Positions 33,932 through 47,400 of a DNA stretch of 64,000 bases are shown here, piece by piece (positions within the stretch are counted from its first letter, which is position 1; each line of letters starts with the position of its first letter). The position numbers were made by a program, and so were the translations under genes. Below the pieces are notes generated by a model that had not been told where the DNA came from, ran no database searches, and saw only the letters and a program-made list of their open reading frames with translations. The stretch lies in the NCBI GenBank assembly GCA_013399115.1, contig VXAA01003997.1, positions 82,574 through 146,573 on the forward strand, written 5' to 3'. The DNA comes from Anseranas semipalmata (lineage: Eukaryota; Chordata; Aves; Anseriformes; Anseranatidae).

Positions 33932-36900
33932 CTGAAAAACAAAGAGTACCATATTAGCAAAACCATCTCATAGGACATAGAAAAGTATGTGCATTTAAGT
34001 ATAAGTATCATGTAACATATCCTTTAACCATCACGCAATGAAATGCACTTTCTTTCTTGAGAGTTATGGCAGCATATTGAATGCATCATCAAGCAAGAGA
34101 AAGCAAGCAGAGAATATTCCCCCGACCTACACCCTGGATTTTATTGCTGAATTACATGGAATATCTTGCAGTACTAACTTGCATTTGTGGTGGTCTCTAG
34201 TCTCATTCCTGTTTCAAAGTTGTTCAGATTTCATTGTGCTTGAAGAGAAGATGAAACTGCTAATGTTTGAAAAGGGAAACATAGCCCTGAACTGTGCAGT
34301 TGCCGTGCACCAGGGTGATCATGCTGTAAAACAGCTATAATGAGAATGAAAACTTTCGCTTCGATGACATTGAAATCCCCCAGTGAAACCACACAGAAAT
34401 GCTGCTGAATCCTCCAGCCACACCCTTCCTGCTCTCTTAAATTAGGTCACAAAACTTAATTATAACCAATTTTATTGTTAGCTGAGTTTCAGTATCAAAT
34501 TACTGCAGCTGGAGCACATTAATGCAATTCTGACAAATATCAAAAAACACATAGTATTAATTATTAATGAGTGCTATTTTAGCTGTCTTCCACATTAAAG
34601 CAGGGCTTTATTGTATGAATCATGTATTTTTACTTGAGTTAACCTTGAGCTATTTTTTTCAATATGAAAGACATTTAAGAGTAAAAGACTTCTGGGACCC
34701 CAACATGAAATATGTATTTACAAACACACTCACTCTCGTGTGTTGACGTGGCACTAACCCATAGCTTTGTAGCTGAGCTTCCAGTTCTGGTAGTACCTTT
34801 GCATCTCTGAAGAGGAAATTTTGCATCTAGCACTCATTATGAGTAATTGGAATAATATGTTCATAAATCCTTATGTATAGACAGGAAAACAGCCTTTGAT
34901 TGCTCCAATAATCAGCTGCAATCTGACAGTTTCAACAGCCATCTGTGCTCACATCGTAGCGGACTGGCCTCAGAAACAGTTCAGTGAAGGATTTCAGGCA
35001 GAATACAGGAATAAAATCCAAAATCCAGCACCAAAGTCAGTTACCTTTGCTTTACTAACACTATATTAGAAAGTCATCAACTCATACAACATAATAAATT
35101 ATAATGTAAAATATATCATATGTAGGTAAGAAATAATCTAGGGTTTGATTTTTTCCTTAGGAAAGTCAAAAGATTTTCCTCAAAATGCTTTTGATCTGAC
35201 CGTCACAACCTGAAGCAGAGCAGGCTCTCTTCCAGCGGAAGGAGGTGTTTTGGGCAGCGATCCTACGTGGAGAAGAGCCAGCAACAGAAGAAAACTGCTT
35301 ACTCTACCTTCCTGGCAAGGCATGGATGCATCTGGGCAACTAGTCTAAAACCACTGCTGTAGCTCTCATGTCCTTGAAATGGCAATTCCCTACCATACGC
35401 TTTCACCAAGGAGTTTGTACACAGACTTGTGAATCCGCTGACTGTGCTGTGACAGAGGTCTATGTGCAGCACCATGAACCCCATTTTGCGTTACGTGCTC
35501 CACATGACCAAGCAGGCTCAAGAGCTGCCTAAAGTTAGCCATGTTGTAGATATGTAAAAGGTGTGTTAAATGATTGGAAAACTTTGAATCCTGTTAGGAA
35601 GGGTGCTTGCTATTCGCTTGATAGATCTTTATGAGAAAGCCATTCAGTATCATTAAACTTCACTCTCTTTCAACTTGCAGGACTGTGGGCTTTCTAGGGA
35701 AGGATACGCATTGCTGAACAGGAAGCATGGCTGCAAAACAACGAGGCTTTCCCAGTGGACTATGTGGCGGACAGAGAGCTGTACCCATGAGTTTTGCTGC
35801 TCAGTACAGGACTGGGAAACATCCCTTCCCAAATGTAAGCACCACTGGAAATGTGGAAAGGGTTGTGAGAAGTATGAATGCAGACAACTTTAAGAATTAA
35901 GAGGATCACTGAGATGAAACCATGCAAAGTATCTCTAGGAAATGCTTTATATTCAAAAATTTCTAACCCACTTGCTTAATGTTAAATTCTGTGACTATGA
36001 AATTCCTTTACTAAGCCTCTATTTACAGTTTTTTTTTCTATAGAAAATCCAATTCCACTAAAATCAAATTATTCACAGGGAAAATCTGAATTTGTAAAAA
36101 ACTTGTTTCCCATTAAGAAAATCATAAATATTTCATTTTTGGATTAGCTTAACTTTTTTTAATTTGATCTGTGATACTCTGTTTTGAGTCACTTCAGCAG
36201 TATATAAAATTGCATTTTTATCACTTCCTTACAGAAATGGTAGCAATCACACAATGGGGCAGAGATACAAGGCCTACAGTACAACTTGGGGAATACACAA
36301 CTGAGAGATTATAGGAGATACAGTCCATCAAATAGCTGGACCCAGAGGCCAGGACTGCGAGTGAGAGCCTCAGGCTCCAAAGCAACATCTTCCTGTTCTA
36401 AAGCAATGTAGTTTAAAGTTTCAAAGATTCGTAACCAAACCGGTGGGTTGCTTTACAGATTTAAAGGAAACATTTCACTTTTGGCAATGCTGAACTATAT
36501 TCTTTTGATAAGTTTCTAAAGGCTTGGTTCTTTGCAAATTGATCTTCCCCAAAATTTCTGTTAAAAAAAAATCCAAGTTTCACTTGCGTGACATTAAAAA
36601 CCTGAAGCATGCATAGTTTTAATGTGATCTTAGAAAAGCCTATGGGATAAGGTCCCATAAACCACTTGTTTAGGAACCACAAATCGAAGAAGGTATAGCG
36701 ACTATGTTTCACATCTCAGAGAAGATTTCCAACAACAAATTTGTGTGGGGAAGTAATGTCCACAGCCACATGTGTTAGCCAGCAATTTGAAACACCTACA
36801 GCAACGTAATTTTGTACATTTTAGGCTTGCTACAAAATCTGAATTAAAACCAATTTCCAACAGAAAGTTTTTAGTGAACCAGAAACCCAAATTCCTTGGA

Positions 36901-38215
36901 ATTTTCAAATTAAATTGTTCAGTATATTTACTTTATGACATAATTCAGACATTGCAATACAGTTCTATAGTTTTCAGAACATCCAAAATATGACTACGAT
37001 TCTAATTTTCCAAATATAATTCTGTGTTCCATTCTGCTCATATACTTCTTATTTTAGATATAATGCCACTAAGACCATACACCAATATCAGAATTGCAAC
37101 GATCATGCTATTGCAGCGTAAAGCAGCCCCAAGAAGAACAATCTAGGACACTTACAATGGAAAAATGCAATTACTTTTTAATGTTTGACAGTAATGTCAA
37201 TGTTTTCTTCTGGTAATATTCACACCATTGCTTATTTGTGTAGTCTGTGCTAGCAGGTACTTTGATTATTTCTGAGTGGAGGTAAAACATTAATTGTTCC
37301 AACATCTTAAACTGAATGATTGTTTTTATAATATTTGAAATGTATGGCAGCTTATCAAGTTTGTTGGTTTATAATCTATAAAAATCGATAAATTATATTC
37401 TCATTACTGTCACAGTTACTCTTTTTGGTGAAAGAAAATAAAAATGTAAATGTAAGTAACCTAATCTGGGTACAGTTTGATACTAATTTGTTTGCAGAAA
37501 ATTATGCTTCATATATAATTTAATGACATCTAGGAACACATCATTTGGCAAGGGGATTCTTTTTATTACAAGATTTATCTTATACAAAAGCTTACTTAGG
37601 AACAGCTGTGACAAAACTATTTTAATATTAATTTATTTATGAATTTTTAAGAAAGCACTGAATGCATTACTTATACTTTTTGCATTCATCCTAGATACAG
37701 TATTGACCTTTAGGATCACCAATATGTATCTGGGATTTGTGTTAAAAGATTTGCTTCACTAAGTTATACCTGTTCTGCTCTATTTTTTTATCACGTTACC
37801 ACTGCATATCTCTTTCATAGACTCTATCTCATACTGGATAGTAACTGTACAAAGATTTATAGGCATTTAAGTACAGGGATTTCAAAAAAGTTATTTTTTA
37901 AGACATGAGTAGCTGTATGGAAGAACATATGCATTTTAACTACTACCTTCATGATGAAGATAGTAAAAGTACAGTTGCATGGAAATAGTTACAAAAACTT
38001 TCACTAGGTACAAAAATGAATGGCAAACTCCTTCAAAATTACCACATATAATTAACTCTGTTGGTTAAAAATCTAAATAAAACAATCTATATGTTTTACA
38101 AAGTCCATATGAGTATAGCATCACAACCATCACTTTCAGGAAAGCACATGCCAACTTTTCAATTGCAATCAGACTTTAGAATAAATAAAGGCTCTTTTAA
38201 AAGCTGATCACTCAC
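33932..38215 (-). other. TMEM156: TMEM156 first intron, no gene recognised
   Basis: A phase 1 intron of about 4.3 kb, AT-rich. A few short overlapping frames (34038-34340, 35675-35893, 36461-36993) have no known relatives. No repeat family is recognised. Confidence 0.85.
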
Positions 38216-38315
38216 CTTCGTGGATTTTGAAAAATTCAGGTAAACATAAAAGAAACATGGTAAGTACTCCTAGTACTAATTTGAAGAGTTCTGATTTTCT
38301 CAAAATCAAGCACAT
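38216..38315 (-). CDS. TMEM156: TMEM156 first coding exon (signal peptide)
   Basis: The ATG at 38315-38313 (- strand) opens MCLILRKSELFKLVLGVLTM, then FLLCLPEFFKIHE, ending phase 1 at a GTGAG donor (38215-38211). The peptide is a classic signal sequence: a basic start, a hydrophobic core (LVLGVLTMFLLCL) and a polar end. It aligns with the human TMEM156 start (LLKLFVAIVITFILILPEYFK), especially LPE-FFK. The start has G at -3, an adequate context. An upstream ATG at 38334-38332 is in another frame and would produce an overlapping upstream open frame if transcribed. TMEM156 is a single-pass membrane protein of poorly known function, reported in lymphoid tissue; that is background knowledge, not seen here. 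Confidence 0.9.
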
Positions 38316-38350
38316 GCCACTGGAGCACTCCCATCTAGCATAGTGGTGGT

Positions 38351-38399
38351 AACTTCCTTCCTGGTTTAGCTTTTAACTTAATGTGGGCTTTATGCAAAA
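38351..38399 (-). promoter_or_regulatory. TMEM156: Possible TMEM156 proximal promoter elements
   Basis: About 35-85 bases upstream of the TMEM156 start are an ETS-type core (GGAAGGAAGT on the - strand, 38351-38360 region) and an octamer-like ATGCAAAA at 38392-38399 (one mismatch to the Oct motif). Such pairs occur in lymphoid promoters. Short motifs are common by chance, so this is a weak inference; no TATA box is clear and the transcription start is unknown. Confidence 0.2.
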
Positions 38400-40560
38400 T
38401 AACATCTATTCATTTCCTTTTTCTCATATGACTTTTCTTTTTACTTCTTGTTGCATTAAGTTGGAGAGAGATAAGTTCTGTTCTGACATCGGCATAGCTG
38501 AGGATGACTCAAATGAATGCAATGAAGATAAAACTAAGGAAAATATGAGAAAAGTCATGCCCAGAAACGATTTTATTAATTTGGGGTAATTTTGTTTTAG
38601 GAACATCACCCCCTAATGGCCACTTTCATATACCTTCCAAACAATAATATAATCATCTTTCTGAAGGAATTTTATTCTCATTTGGCCAAGAAGATTCTTA
38701 AAAAGTGAGTCAGAAACTCATTATAAAATATCAGTCAGAGCCAGATGAATCAGATGTGGAGATTTTATTGTTTTATTTATATACATATGCACTGGGGCTG
38801 GTGTGTGTGTGTGTGTGTGTGTGTGATAACTTTACGTAATACAGTATCTTTAAGACTTCAATAGACTATCAATTTGATCATTACAACTTTAAGTTTCTAA
38901 TCTGGTAAATAAGCAATGTCCTAAGTACAAAGAACTGAGTGTGAGATGTTCATAGCATCATTGCTGCTATATGCTCAAAAGACAATGGATGTGTTGCCAA
39001 TCTGTCCTGTGTCTTCAGGGTGTACGTTACTAACCTTTACATCACAAGAAGACTGGAAAGACCCATTGCTGTTTCTATAAATAGTAGTCATAATTTTACA
39101 GCTAAACTTTCCAATTAGAAAAGTGAAGTCCACCATGATATTCCATAAATTCTTCCTACAGACAAGACTGCAAAGAACATTTCTGAAATGTTCCATATAA
39201 AATTACTCTGAATAATGCATATGTAAAAACAAACAATTTTACTCCAATATAGAGTACCTATAGTATGATGGATTTAATTAATTCAGAAATCTCTCTTCTG
39301 ACATAGATTTTTTCCCACAACCCATTAAATATTGAGTACTACCAAACTGAAACAATGCCATTGAAGTTAAAATAAGAAATGTCCTACTAACCTGAAATGC
39401 CCTTCTTGTCATCTAGTCTCAGAAGATGAGTAAGCCTGGTGGAAGTAAATACAATATTTATTCTACAGGAAGACTTGTAATGGAGCTTTGATGAATATAA
39501 ATTTGTTAATACAATATTTTAAATGTACTAATTTTATGCAATGAAAGCAATGAAATGAAAGCAAAATGAATGATTTTTTTTTTTTGACAGTTTGCTGCAA
39601 CATAAGTAGTAAAGGATATAGAAATACATAGGTATGAATTTAAAATATACAAAACACCCACTGCACAATTTATATTTGTCACAAAAACAAATTAGCTCTG
39701 CTTTGTGAGAGACTGTGCTGCCCCTTAAATATCTTCAGTATTAGTTACTTGTACTTTTCCTGCTTTCAAGGATGCATGGTGTTCACCCATCCTTTCTGCC
39801 CAGAAGGAATGAAAAAGTCTCTTATGAACTGCAGAAGGACTTTGGCAAATAATATGTGTATCTATCCCTTTCTAATACATTCAGACTTTTTTCAGGCACG
39901 TTTTAGCTCAGTCTCCAAGTTCAGGAGAACCACATAGGACCTGTCCCCACATCCCATGCACGATTAGCCTAAGACAGCTGTGCGTGTGTAAACAAACTGC
40001 CCGGACTGACTCACCAAGTGAAGTGAAATACATGAGTTTTCTTTCTTGGGAACACATTTCCCTCCACCTAGCTAATAATTTTTACACAACTAGAAACAAT
40101 TAGTGCCTTTGAAAACTCTACTCCTCTGTCAAATTTAGTTAAAACTGGGTAAATCTTTTAAAGTCAGCCAGGAAGAGCACAGGCAGACAAACCACACGAG
40201 GTAGGCTGCATGTGCTTACTAATTAGGCAAAGAAGGCCCTACATACATCATTACAGCATCAAACTCGTACCACCACACCTCAGCTATGACCTCGCACACC
40301 CTTAGATCAGTTTTATCGGCAGGAAGCACTCTGACTTGTCAAACAGTGTACTGATTTGGAAAATTATTCTACCTTGGGGTGGCAGAGGTCACTGGTAAGG
40401 CATTGAGGAGCCTGGCAAAGGCCCAGTATTTGTGTCCATTGAAGGGTAAGAACAGGCTGCTGCAGCACCACACGGTGCCAGAGCCCCGAGAGGAGGTTAG
40501 CTGTTGTGTCTCGTGTCACTGCCGATTTATTTGAGTTACATGGAGGCAGGGAAGAGTGAG
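38400..40560. other. Intergenic between divergent TMEM156 and KLHL5
   Basis: About 2.2 kb of AT-rich sequence with a (GT)n microsatellite at 38801-38824. No exon is recognised. GC content rises sharply from about 40560 towards the gap. Confidence 0.75.
38801..38824 (+). repeat. (GT)n microsatellite
   Basis: Twelve uninterrupted GT dinucleotides. Confidence 0.98.
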
Positions 40561-40599
40561 TGACCGGAATGCTTAGCTTTGTGGCTTTAAAAGACAGGC

Positions 40600-41420
40600 A
40601 GGGGTGCCCAGGGTGCAGGATGGGGCCTTTACCAGGCTCAACCAAGGGAAACCCCACCGCAAGGCCGCCCCCCTCCCTTCACCCTCCCTGCCGGCGGCGG
40701 GGGGGNNNNNNNNNNNNNNNNNNNNNNNNNNNNNNNNNNNNNNNNNNNNNNNNNNNNNNNNNNNNNNNNNNNNNNNNNNNNNNNNNNNNNNNNNNNNNNN
40801 NNNNNNNNNNNNNNNNNNNNNNNNNNNNNNNNNNNNNNNNNNNNNNNNNNNNNNNNNNNNNNNNNNNNNNNNNNNNNNNNNNNNNNNNNNNNNNNNNNNN
40901 NNNNNNNNNNNNNNNNNNNNNNNNNNNNNNNNNNNNNNNNNNNNNNNNNNNNNNNNNNNNNNNNNNNNNNNNNNNNNNNNNNNNNNNNNNNNNNNNNNNN
41001 NNNNNNNNNNNNNNNNNNNNNNNNNNNNNNNNNNNNNNNNNNNNNNNNNNNNNNNNNNNNNNNNNNNNNNNNNNNNNNNNNNNNNNNNNNNNNNNNNNNN
41101 NNNNNNNNNNNNNNNNNNNNNNNNNNNNNNNNNNNNNNNNNNNNNNNNNNNNNNNNNNNNNNNNNNNNNNNNNNNNNNNNNNNNNNNNNNNNNNNNNNNN
41201 NNNNNNNNNNNNNNNNNNNNNNNNNNNNNNNNNNNNNNNNNNNNNNNNNNNNNNNNNNNNNNNNNNNNNNNNNNNNNNNNNNNNNNNNNNNNNNNNNNNN
41301 NGGCGGGCAGCCCCCGCGGCTGGCCCCCCGTTCGGAGCGGAGAGCCGCCGGCAGCGCGCTTACGGCGCGGGGCTGTCGGGGGTTCTCGTCTCCTCAACTG
41401 CCCGGTCGTCCTGAGGAGTA
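40600..41420 (+). promoter_or_regulatory. KLHL5: CpG island, presumed KLHL5 promoter and first exon
   Basis: The bases flanking the gap are strongly GC-rich and CpG-dense (CCGGCGGCGGGGGGG on the left, CCCCGCGGCTGG and GCCGCCGGCAGCGCGC on the right), in contrast with the AT-rich surroundings. This is what a vertebrate CpG-island promoter looks like, and long GC-rich stretches are often missing from avian assemblies. Its position upstream of KLHL5 and away from the TMEM156 start suggests it drives KLHL5, perhaps in both directions. The first exon and its donor are probably inside the gap. The frames spanning the N run are meaningless. Confidence 0.7.
40706..41301. other. Assembly gap (596 N)
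   Basis: A run of N interrupts the GC-rich block. Its true length is unknown. Confidence 0.99.
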
Positions 41421-44400
41421 GCGCTGAAGTGCCGAACTCATTTTTGTTTTTATTTTTGTTTGAGATTGCTCGAACAGCAGAGCGGCGACTGCTAAGTCAC
41501 CAAAATGGGGACCAAAATTGCAGGGAAAGAAGAAAAAAAAAGTGTTAGTGTTGAACATCAAACAACTGCTGTTTATATACGTTATTGTGTTAGTGGTTCG
41601 TGTTTTTCATTACGGTCCTTTCGTGGCTTTGGGCTTTGAGCTGGCACTCGTTCAGCAGCCGAGCAGTGCTGTGGTTTAGCAGTCCGGCTCAAATCAAGCC
41701 ATCGTTCGTCACCAGGGTGGTTCGTCACCGGGGGCTTAGCAGTAGCACCAGTTCTTAGGCAGTAATGGCAGGATGATAAAAAGGGGAAGTTTGGGTTCGT
41801 TTGTTCGTACTTAAAAACTTAACAGTGAAATTATGTAAGCTGAAGTCCAATCTCAGTCTTATTTTCAGGAAAAGCTGTCACTCCGGTTTTCTTACTGGCA
41901 TGAGTGGGAATAAAAAATGTGAACTCATGGTTATGTCAGTGTAGGTTTTACAGACAGAGAAACCGTATATATTGTGGGGATGTGTCCTGTTTAAAAATGC
42001 ATCACAAGATGTGCTCTCATGAGCAGTTCATTAATTTTGCCAGAAACAATCTCTGTTCATTTCTTGTGAAGATATTTTTGCTTGAGAACTTCAGGAGATG
42101 CATGTAGACAACGATTTAAAAAAAAACAAACAAAAAGAACAACAACAGAACTTGAACTTCATCAGTGCATTCCTGATAGTGGAGATCATGTTCCCATCTT
42201 ATGCTTTTCCTGTTTTCCTCTTGCTGAACAATGCTAAGGAGCATAAAGCAGGGTAGAACCAAACCAATAGTAACAACCCTAATCCCAGTCAGATACTGTT
42301 TTCCTCTGCTGTGCTTCGGCTTCATTAAACCATCCCTCAAGTGTGTCCTCTGCATGGGCAGGACTGCTACTGAAGCCAGCACCTGTACTTCGTGGCAGCA
42401 GATTTTAAAACACCGTGTTTCACAGAAATGCAGCGAGTATGAATATAAAATCAGAAAAAGTTTCCATGAAGATGAAAGAATCTTGCATTAAACCATTATG
42501 GTCAAACTAATTGCAAACTGTTGCTAACTGGTGATTCATATTGATGAACCTGTTCCAATTCCTTAAACTTCTGTATCACCAGTGCTTTTAAAAAGATCAT
42601 GCTCTGGTTATTTTGATGTTCTGTGTTTTTATTGTGTTTCTTCTATCAATTGAAGTGCCTTTGATTATAGCAAGCTTACCAAGTAGAAGAATGTATTAAT
42701 TACAAGCCTAACCACCATTTGTTTTTTTTTTCATAAGAACAAAATCATTGTTAAACTTAGATTCAAAATTGCCAACAAAGCAACTGGTGACCATAAAGAT
42801 AAGTTTTGATTGTCTGTATGGCCTTAAAAAACACAACCATATACGAGTGATGAGGTTATGTGCTCCAGATGAGTTGATATTACTGTTCTCACAGCTGGAA
42901 GGTTCTTGCAGCTAGTAGAAAAGATCAGACCATGAAAGGTCAGATATTAGATATCACATTATGTATGCAAGTGCCTTACAGGGCTATGTTTTCTTTCTTA
43001 AAGTGACTGTAGTCAATTTGGTTCCAAAAGTAGACGCATGCTATCTCAGCAAGCTAGATTCTTTGAGTAGGAGTCTTTCTTTGACCAAAAAATTTTTGGT
43101 GGCCTGCAAATTGAAAAGGGCTGAGAACCACTCTAACAGTAAGTGTTTGTGACTTTGTATAAAGCTGCTCCATTTATTGAACGTTTAGTGGTGATACTTG
43201 GCTTTATTCACTGGTATAGTTGATATTACTCTTTGGCAATAGTTTTCAGCTTAAGTGCTTCATTTGGCAGAGCAGTTCTTCACTGCTCTGTCCTTTATGG
43301 GCTTACGGCTAGCCAAAGATAGTGACAATGCACTAAGATCTTGTAAAAAAATAAAATAAATTAATAATAATAATAATAGTCTTGTAACGCAGTGTTTCTT
43401 GAGAGTTTATTCAGATTTCGTACACGTTTCCCCTCTTTCTTTGCAGTATTTGTTGTCACGTATGTAACTTGAACTTGTGGAAGGAACTGAGGTGACAGTT
43501 GTGCAGTGGCACACTTGTATCTTCTCGTCCTTTCAGGTTAGAAATCGTGGGACAAGTAGAAGGAAGGTCTGTCTGAATAGACTAGGCAGTCTGCTTTCAA
43601 GATTTTTTTCAGTGCCTGGTTCTGATGTCTTTTCACTGTTATTTTTCTGCCTCTAGATTTTTTCTGCCTACCTCATGTTTTTGGAAAGAGGAAAACAAAT
43701 GGAACTACATGATTCTGTGAACACCTAGAGATCATTCCGGTGTTGTAGGTAATTATCGTACTTAATCAATTCTAACAGTAAACAATGCTATAATGAATGT
43801 GATTTAAGCTCACAAATGTATTGTAACTTCCAGGTTATACCTTCATTGATTTTTGTGTTACACATCTTGTGAGGGCTTCCTTCTGATGAGTATACACAAA
43901 CAGGAATTGATGTTGCTTTTGTGGACTGCAAATCCCAGTGTTTGGAATGTTTTTACGTATTTCATTGCTTACCACTTCTGCTCTTTATCAAAGCTTGCTT
44001 TATAGAATACTGTCAGTATCACTGTAAAATTCAGTTTAATCTTTACAAAATGCATGAGAAACCTCTAACCCCTAATCTTTTAATCGTTATAGGAAAACCA
44101 GGAAAATTTGATACTGAAACTGTAAGAGAAAATACTTTTGTAGAGAAATGCTTATGATAGAAGCCTACCAACTGCTCAGTCAAACCTTATTATGCCAATA
44201 GTACTAACTGGCTTTCACGTTTTTTCATTTTTTAGAAGGAAAGTAGTAAGATTTTCTAAACCAAAGTCATTTTCAGAGGGAATAGCTTTGACATTTACAC
44301 AAAGCAAAGGGGTAAAAGAATGTTAAAAACATGAATACATGCAAGAACCTGGTTTTATCTGAACTCTCTGTAAAGTAAAATACTGCTGAAAAAATAGTGA

Positions 44401-47400
44401 TGAGGGTAAGAATTTAGGAATACTAGGTTGTACAAAAATGCAAAAATCTGCTTTCTCGACTGGAAGATATTCCCGCTTTGGGAATGTTGGTAAAACTATT
44501 TTTGTGAAATAAGTGTGTACTTCTCTATTGTCTAGAACTCATTCATGTCATGATACAAATGCAGAAGAGAAGTGGTCTTTCTCGCTGTTTATTTCATCAT
44601 CTGTCAAGTCACTAGCAATTTATGATATACATACCACTTCTGACAGTAGATGCTTTAATTTGTTTTGTTGTGTATTTTTCTACTTATCTGGTTCTTGATT
44701 AAACTCTTTAGCACAGCATAATGTGTTTTGGGGAACTGCAAACTTTGAGTAGCTTTCCAGAAGCAAAAAGTCTAGAGGAATGTTGTAGTTCCACATGCTG
44801 GAATAACAGGAAATCTGCTTCAAGTTAATTTAGCTCAGAGTGATTGCAGAGCACCAGATGCAATATCCTTTGTGGCTGTCTGCTGAGATCGTTCTAGTCT
44901 AGAAGTGCACAACTCTCACAACAATTTTTATTAAAGGTGGTGACAAAATACTTGAGACTTCTGGGTGTAGTTATTACAAGGTCTTGTTTTCCTTTGAGCA
45001 TTTCCTGTGTATGACCATCACGCTTCTGAGTTAAGACATGGTGAGTTTTGGAAGTTTTCAGTTTTAGACCATTGCCATCCTCTGTCCCTTCAAAGAACAC
45101 AGTGAGCAGCCCGGTCACTTGTTTCTATGTATTGCTTCTTATTAAACAGCTGGGAGAACTTCAGTATTGTTATTCTAGGTTGCTATTTTCTTATATATAA
45201 ATTATTTATAATTTTCTTTCATATTTCAAATATTTCTCAACTGTAAGTACATCAAAAAGACAATGTTTTTAGTTAATATAGTGAGTATTTAGGCTAAATG
45301 AAATTCATCCCTGTAAGCCTCTAGTACTTTGAAACATTTATCAAAATAGCACTTTAGTATTCCTATTTCTCTAGGTCCTGAAGAAGGAAATGCTTGTTAG
45401 ACATTTAAGTAGCATGTCCCAAGTTTAGCGTTGCCAAAGTGGTACAGATAGTGGCAAGTAATGGGCAGTCAAACCACTTGCAGTAGCTATGGCTGTCATC
45501 AGTGCAAACAGCAGGAGACTATTTGGTGTTAATTAGTCTAACTGCATCTTCCTTCAATGCAGCCTCATATAACACCAGAACAAGAACCTGTTTCTCACTC
45601 CCCATTGCTGTCATCCGTATCAAATCTTTCAGTATTGCTGAGCAGGGTGATGCTTTTGGTACCTGTTGCTGCAAATTTGGTGCCCAGATGGAAGTTGGGA
45701 GGCACCTGCTCAAGCTTGATGTCTTCCTCTGTTTTTATTCAGGTCTGGCAAGTTAAAAGGATAGAGAAAATCAGAATGAAACTCTCTTGAACAAGTGTTA
45801 ATCTGTCTTCCCTCAGGCTGGCTGCCATATTTTCTGGGAAATAGTAGGCTTTATTTAATTTCTGGTCATATACCCTGGTGTTACTGATTGTCTCAGCACC
45901 CCCTCCTTAAGCGTTCCTCTGTGTCTGAATATTAATCTTGGTTTGGGCTGGTACTACTTCTGACTTGCTAGTGATCCGCTTTAGCAGTGCAATATCACAA
46001 ACAGAAGACAGAAAATATTGAGAGGATTGACATAAAAATAAAAATTCAGGCTTTTTATCCCATTTCCTTTTTTCCCCTTTCTTCCATTCCGTTCCCTCAA
46101 TTAATTCATATTCTTGTTGATATTTTCTACTGCAGAGGACTTTGAATTTTTCACAGCTTTAAAAATGATTGAAACTGCTAAGGTTCCCCCCAAAATACCT
46201 TAAGAACAGACTTTTCGTTGTCACTATTTTGCAATAGTTCAAAATATGGTAGCTTCACTTATCAAAAATAGCTGACCTCATCCAGATTGTCAGAATTTTT
46301 AGACTTGGCCTGCACCTTTTTCTCTAGTGATCATGGAAGCTGAAAAGAATTCAAAGCAAATGACAAAATGTACTCAAAAAAAAAAAAAAAAAAAAAAAAA
46401 AAGGTAGATCACTATGAGAGAAATACGCCTTCCTGTCTTACCACAAGGTAGAAAACTAATCATCAAGCAGGGCTGCTGAAGAATAATTGTCTTATGGACT
46501 ATGCTGGCATTTTCCCAGAGGACTAATTTCTATAAAATTGAGAAAGGAATTGATTCCTATCTGTTCAGAGGGATACTTTGCCAATTAATTACCTCTTCCA
46601 CTGTAAGTGCAATTGATGTTGAAATTCTGATATCTTCCTTGACAATAGGATTCATTTTGAAGAAGAATTTTTGAATAGTAACTTGGATTCTTCCAAGAGC
46701 ATCCATCAGATTTTCAGAATTAATGGAAAACTGTTTATAAAATTGTACAAGAAGTATTTGTAAAACAGAAATTTAAGGTAGAAGAATGGCTCCCTCTCTT
46801 CTAAAATACATCTGAACAGACTTGTCCCACTGCCTTAACTGATACTCTGTCAAAATAGTCAGTGTACTTTGTATTGACCCTTTATGGAAAACTCTTAATT
46901 TAACAGGCTTGCTTGAAATTTGCAATGGTTTACAATTCAAGAAATTGTCACTTAAATCAACATTCTACTTTTATTTTGTGAAACCTTCTGTGGTCCTTTA
47001 TTATGCATTTGGTGGTACCTTTTTTTTTTTCTCCTTCAAAGAGTATATCAATTTTTCTGGACATCCTTTTAACTATATTCTAAGTGCTTTCCTATTTAAG
47101 GGACACATACTTTTTTAACTTTGAGAAGCGTCACCCTTACAGTTTCAAACAGCCACAATTTGTCCAAGTGTTTTATGTGATTACGGCCTTTTGAGCGTTT
47201 GAAAAATATCTTGAAAATATAAGGTGTTTCTCATTCTTACACGTACTCAATTTTATTGAGGGGAAGGAGGAAGAGAATGTGTCTTATCTGAAAAGAATGA
47301 AAACCTAAGTAACCTGCTACTGATAGTCTTTCCTTAAATATTTCCTACAGGTTCCAACTGAAGACTTTTTCTTCAGTTAGATAGGCTTTCTGTCTCCATC

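Noticed and set aside
40560..41548. Open frames of about 270-310 codons on both strands
   Set aside because: They exist only because the 596 N are read as unknown residues; not real coding evidence.
46320..46425. Poly-A run as the tail of a processed pseudogene
   Set aside because: Upstream sequence has no recognisable gene, and the inverted TAGTGATC/GATCACTA pair around it is short enough to be chance.
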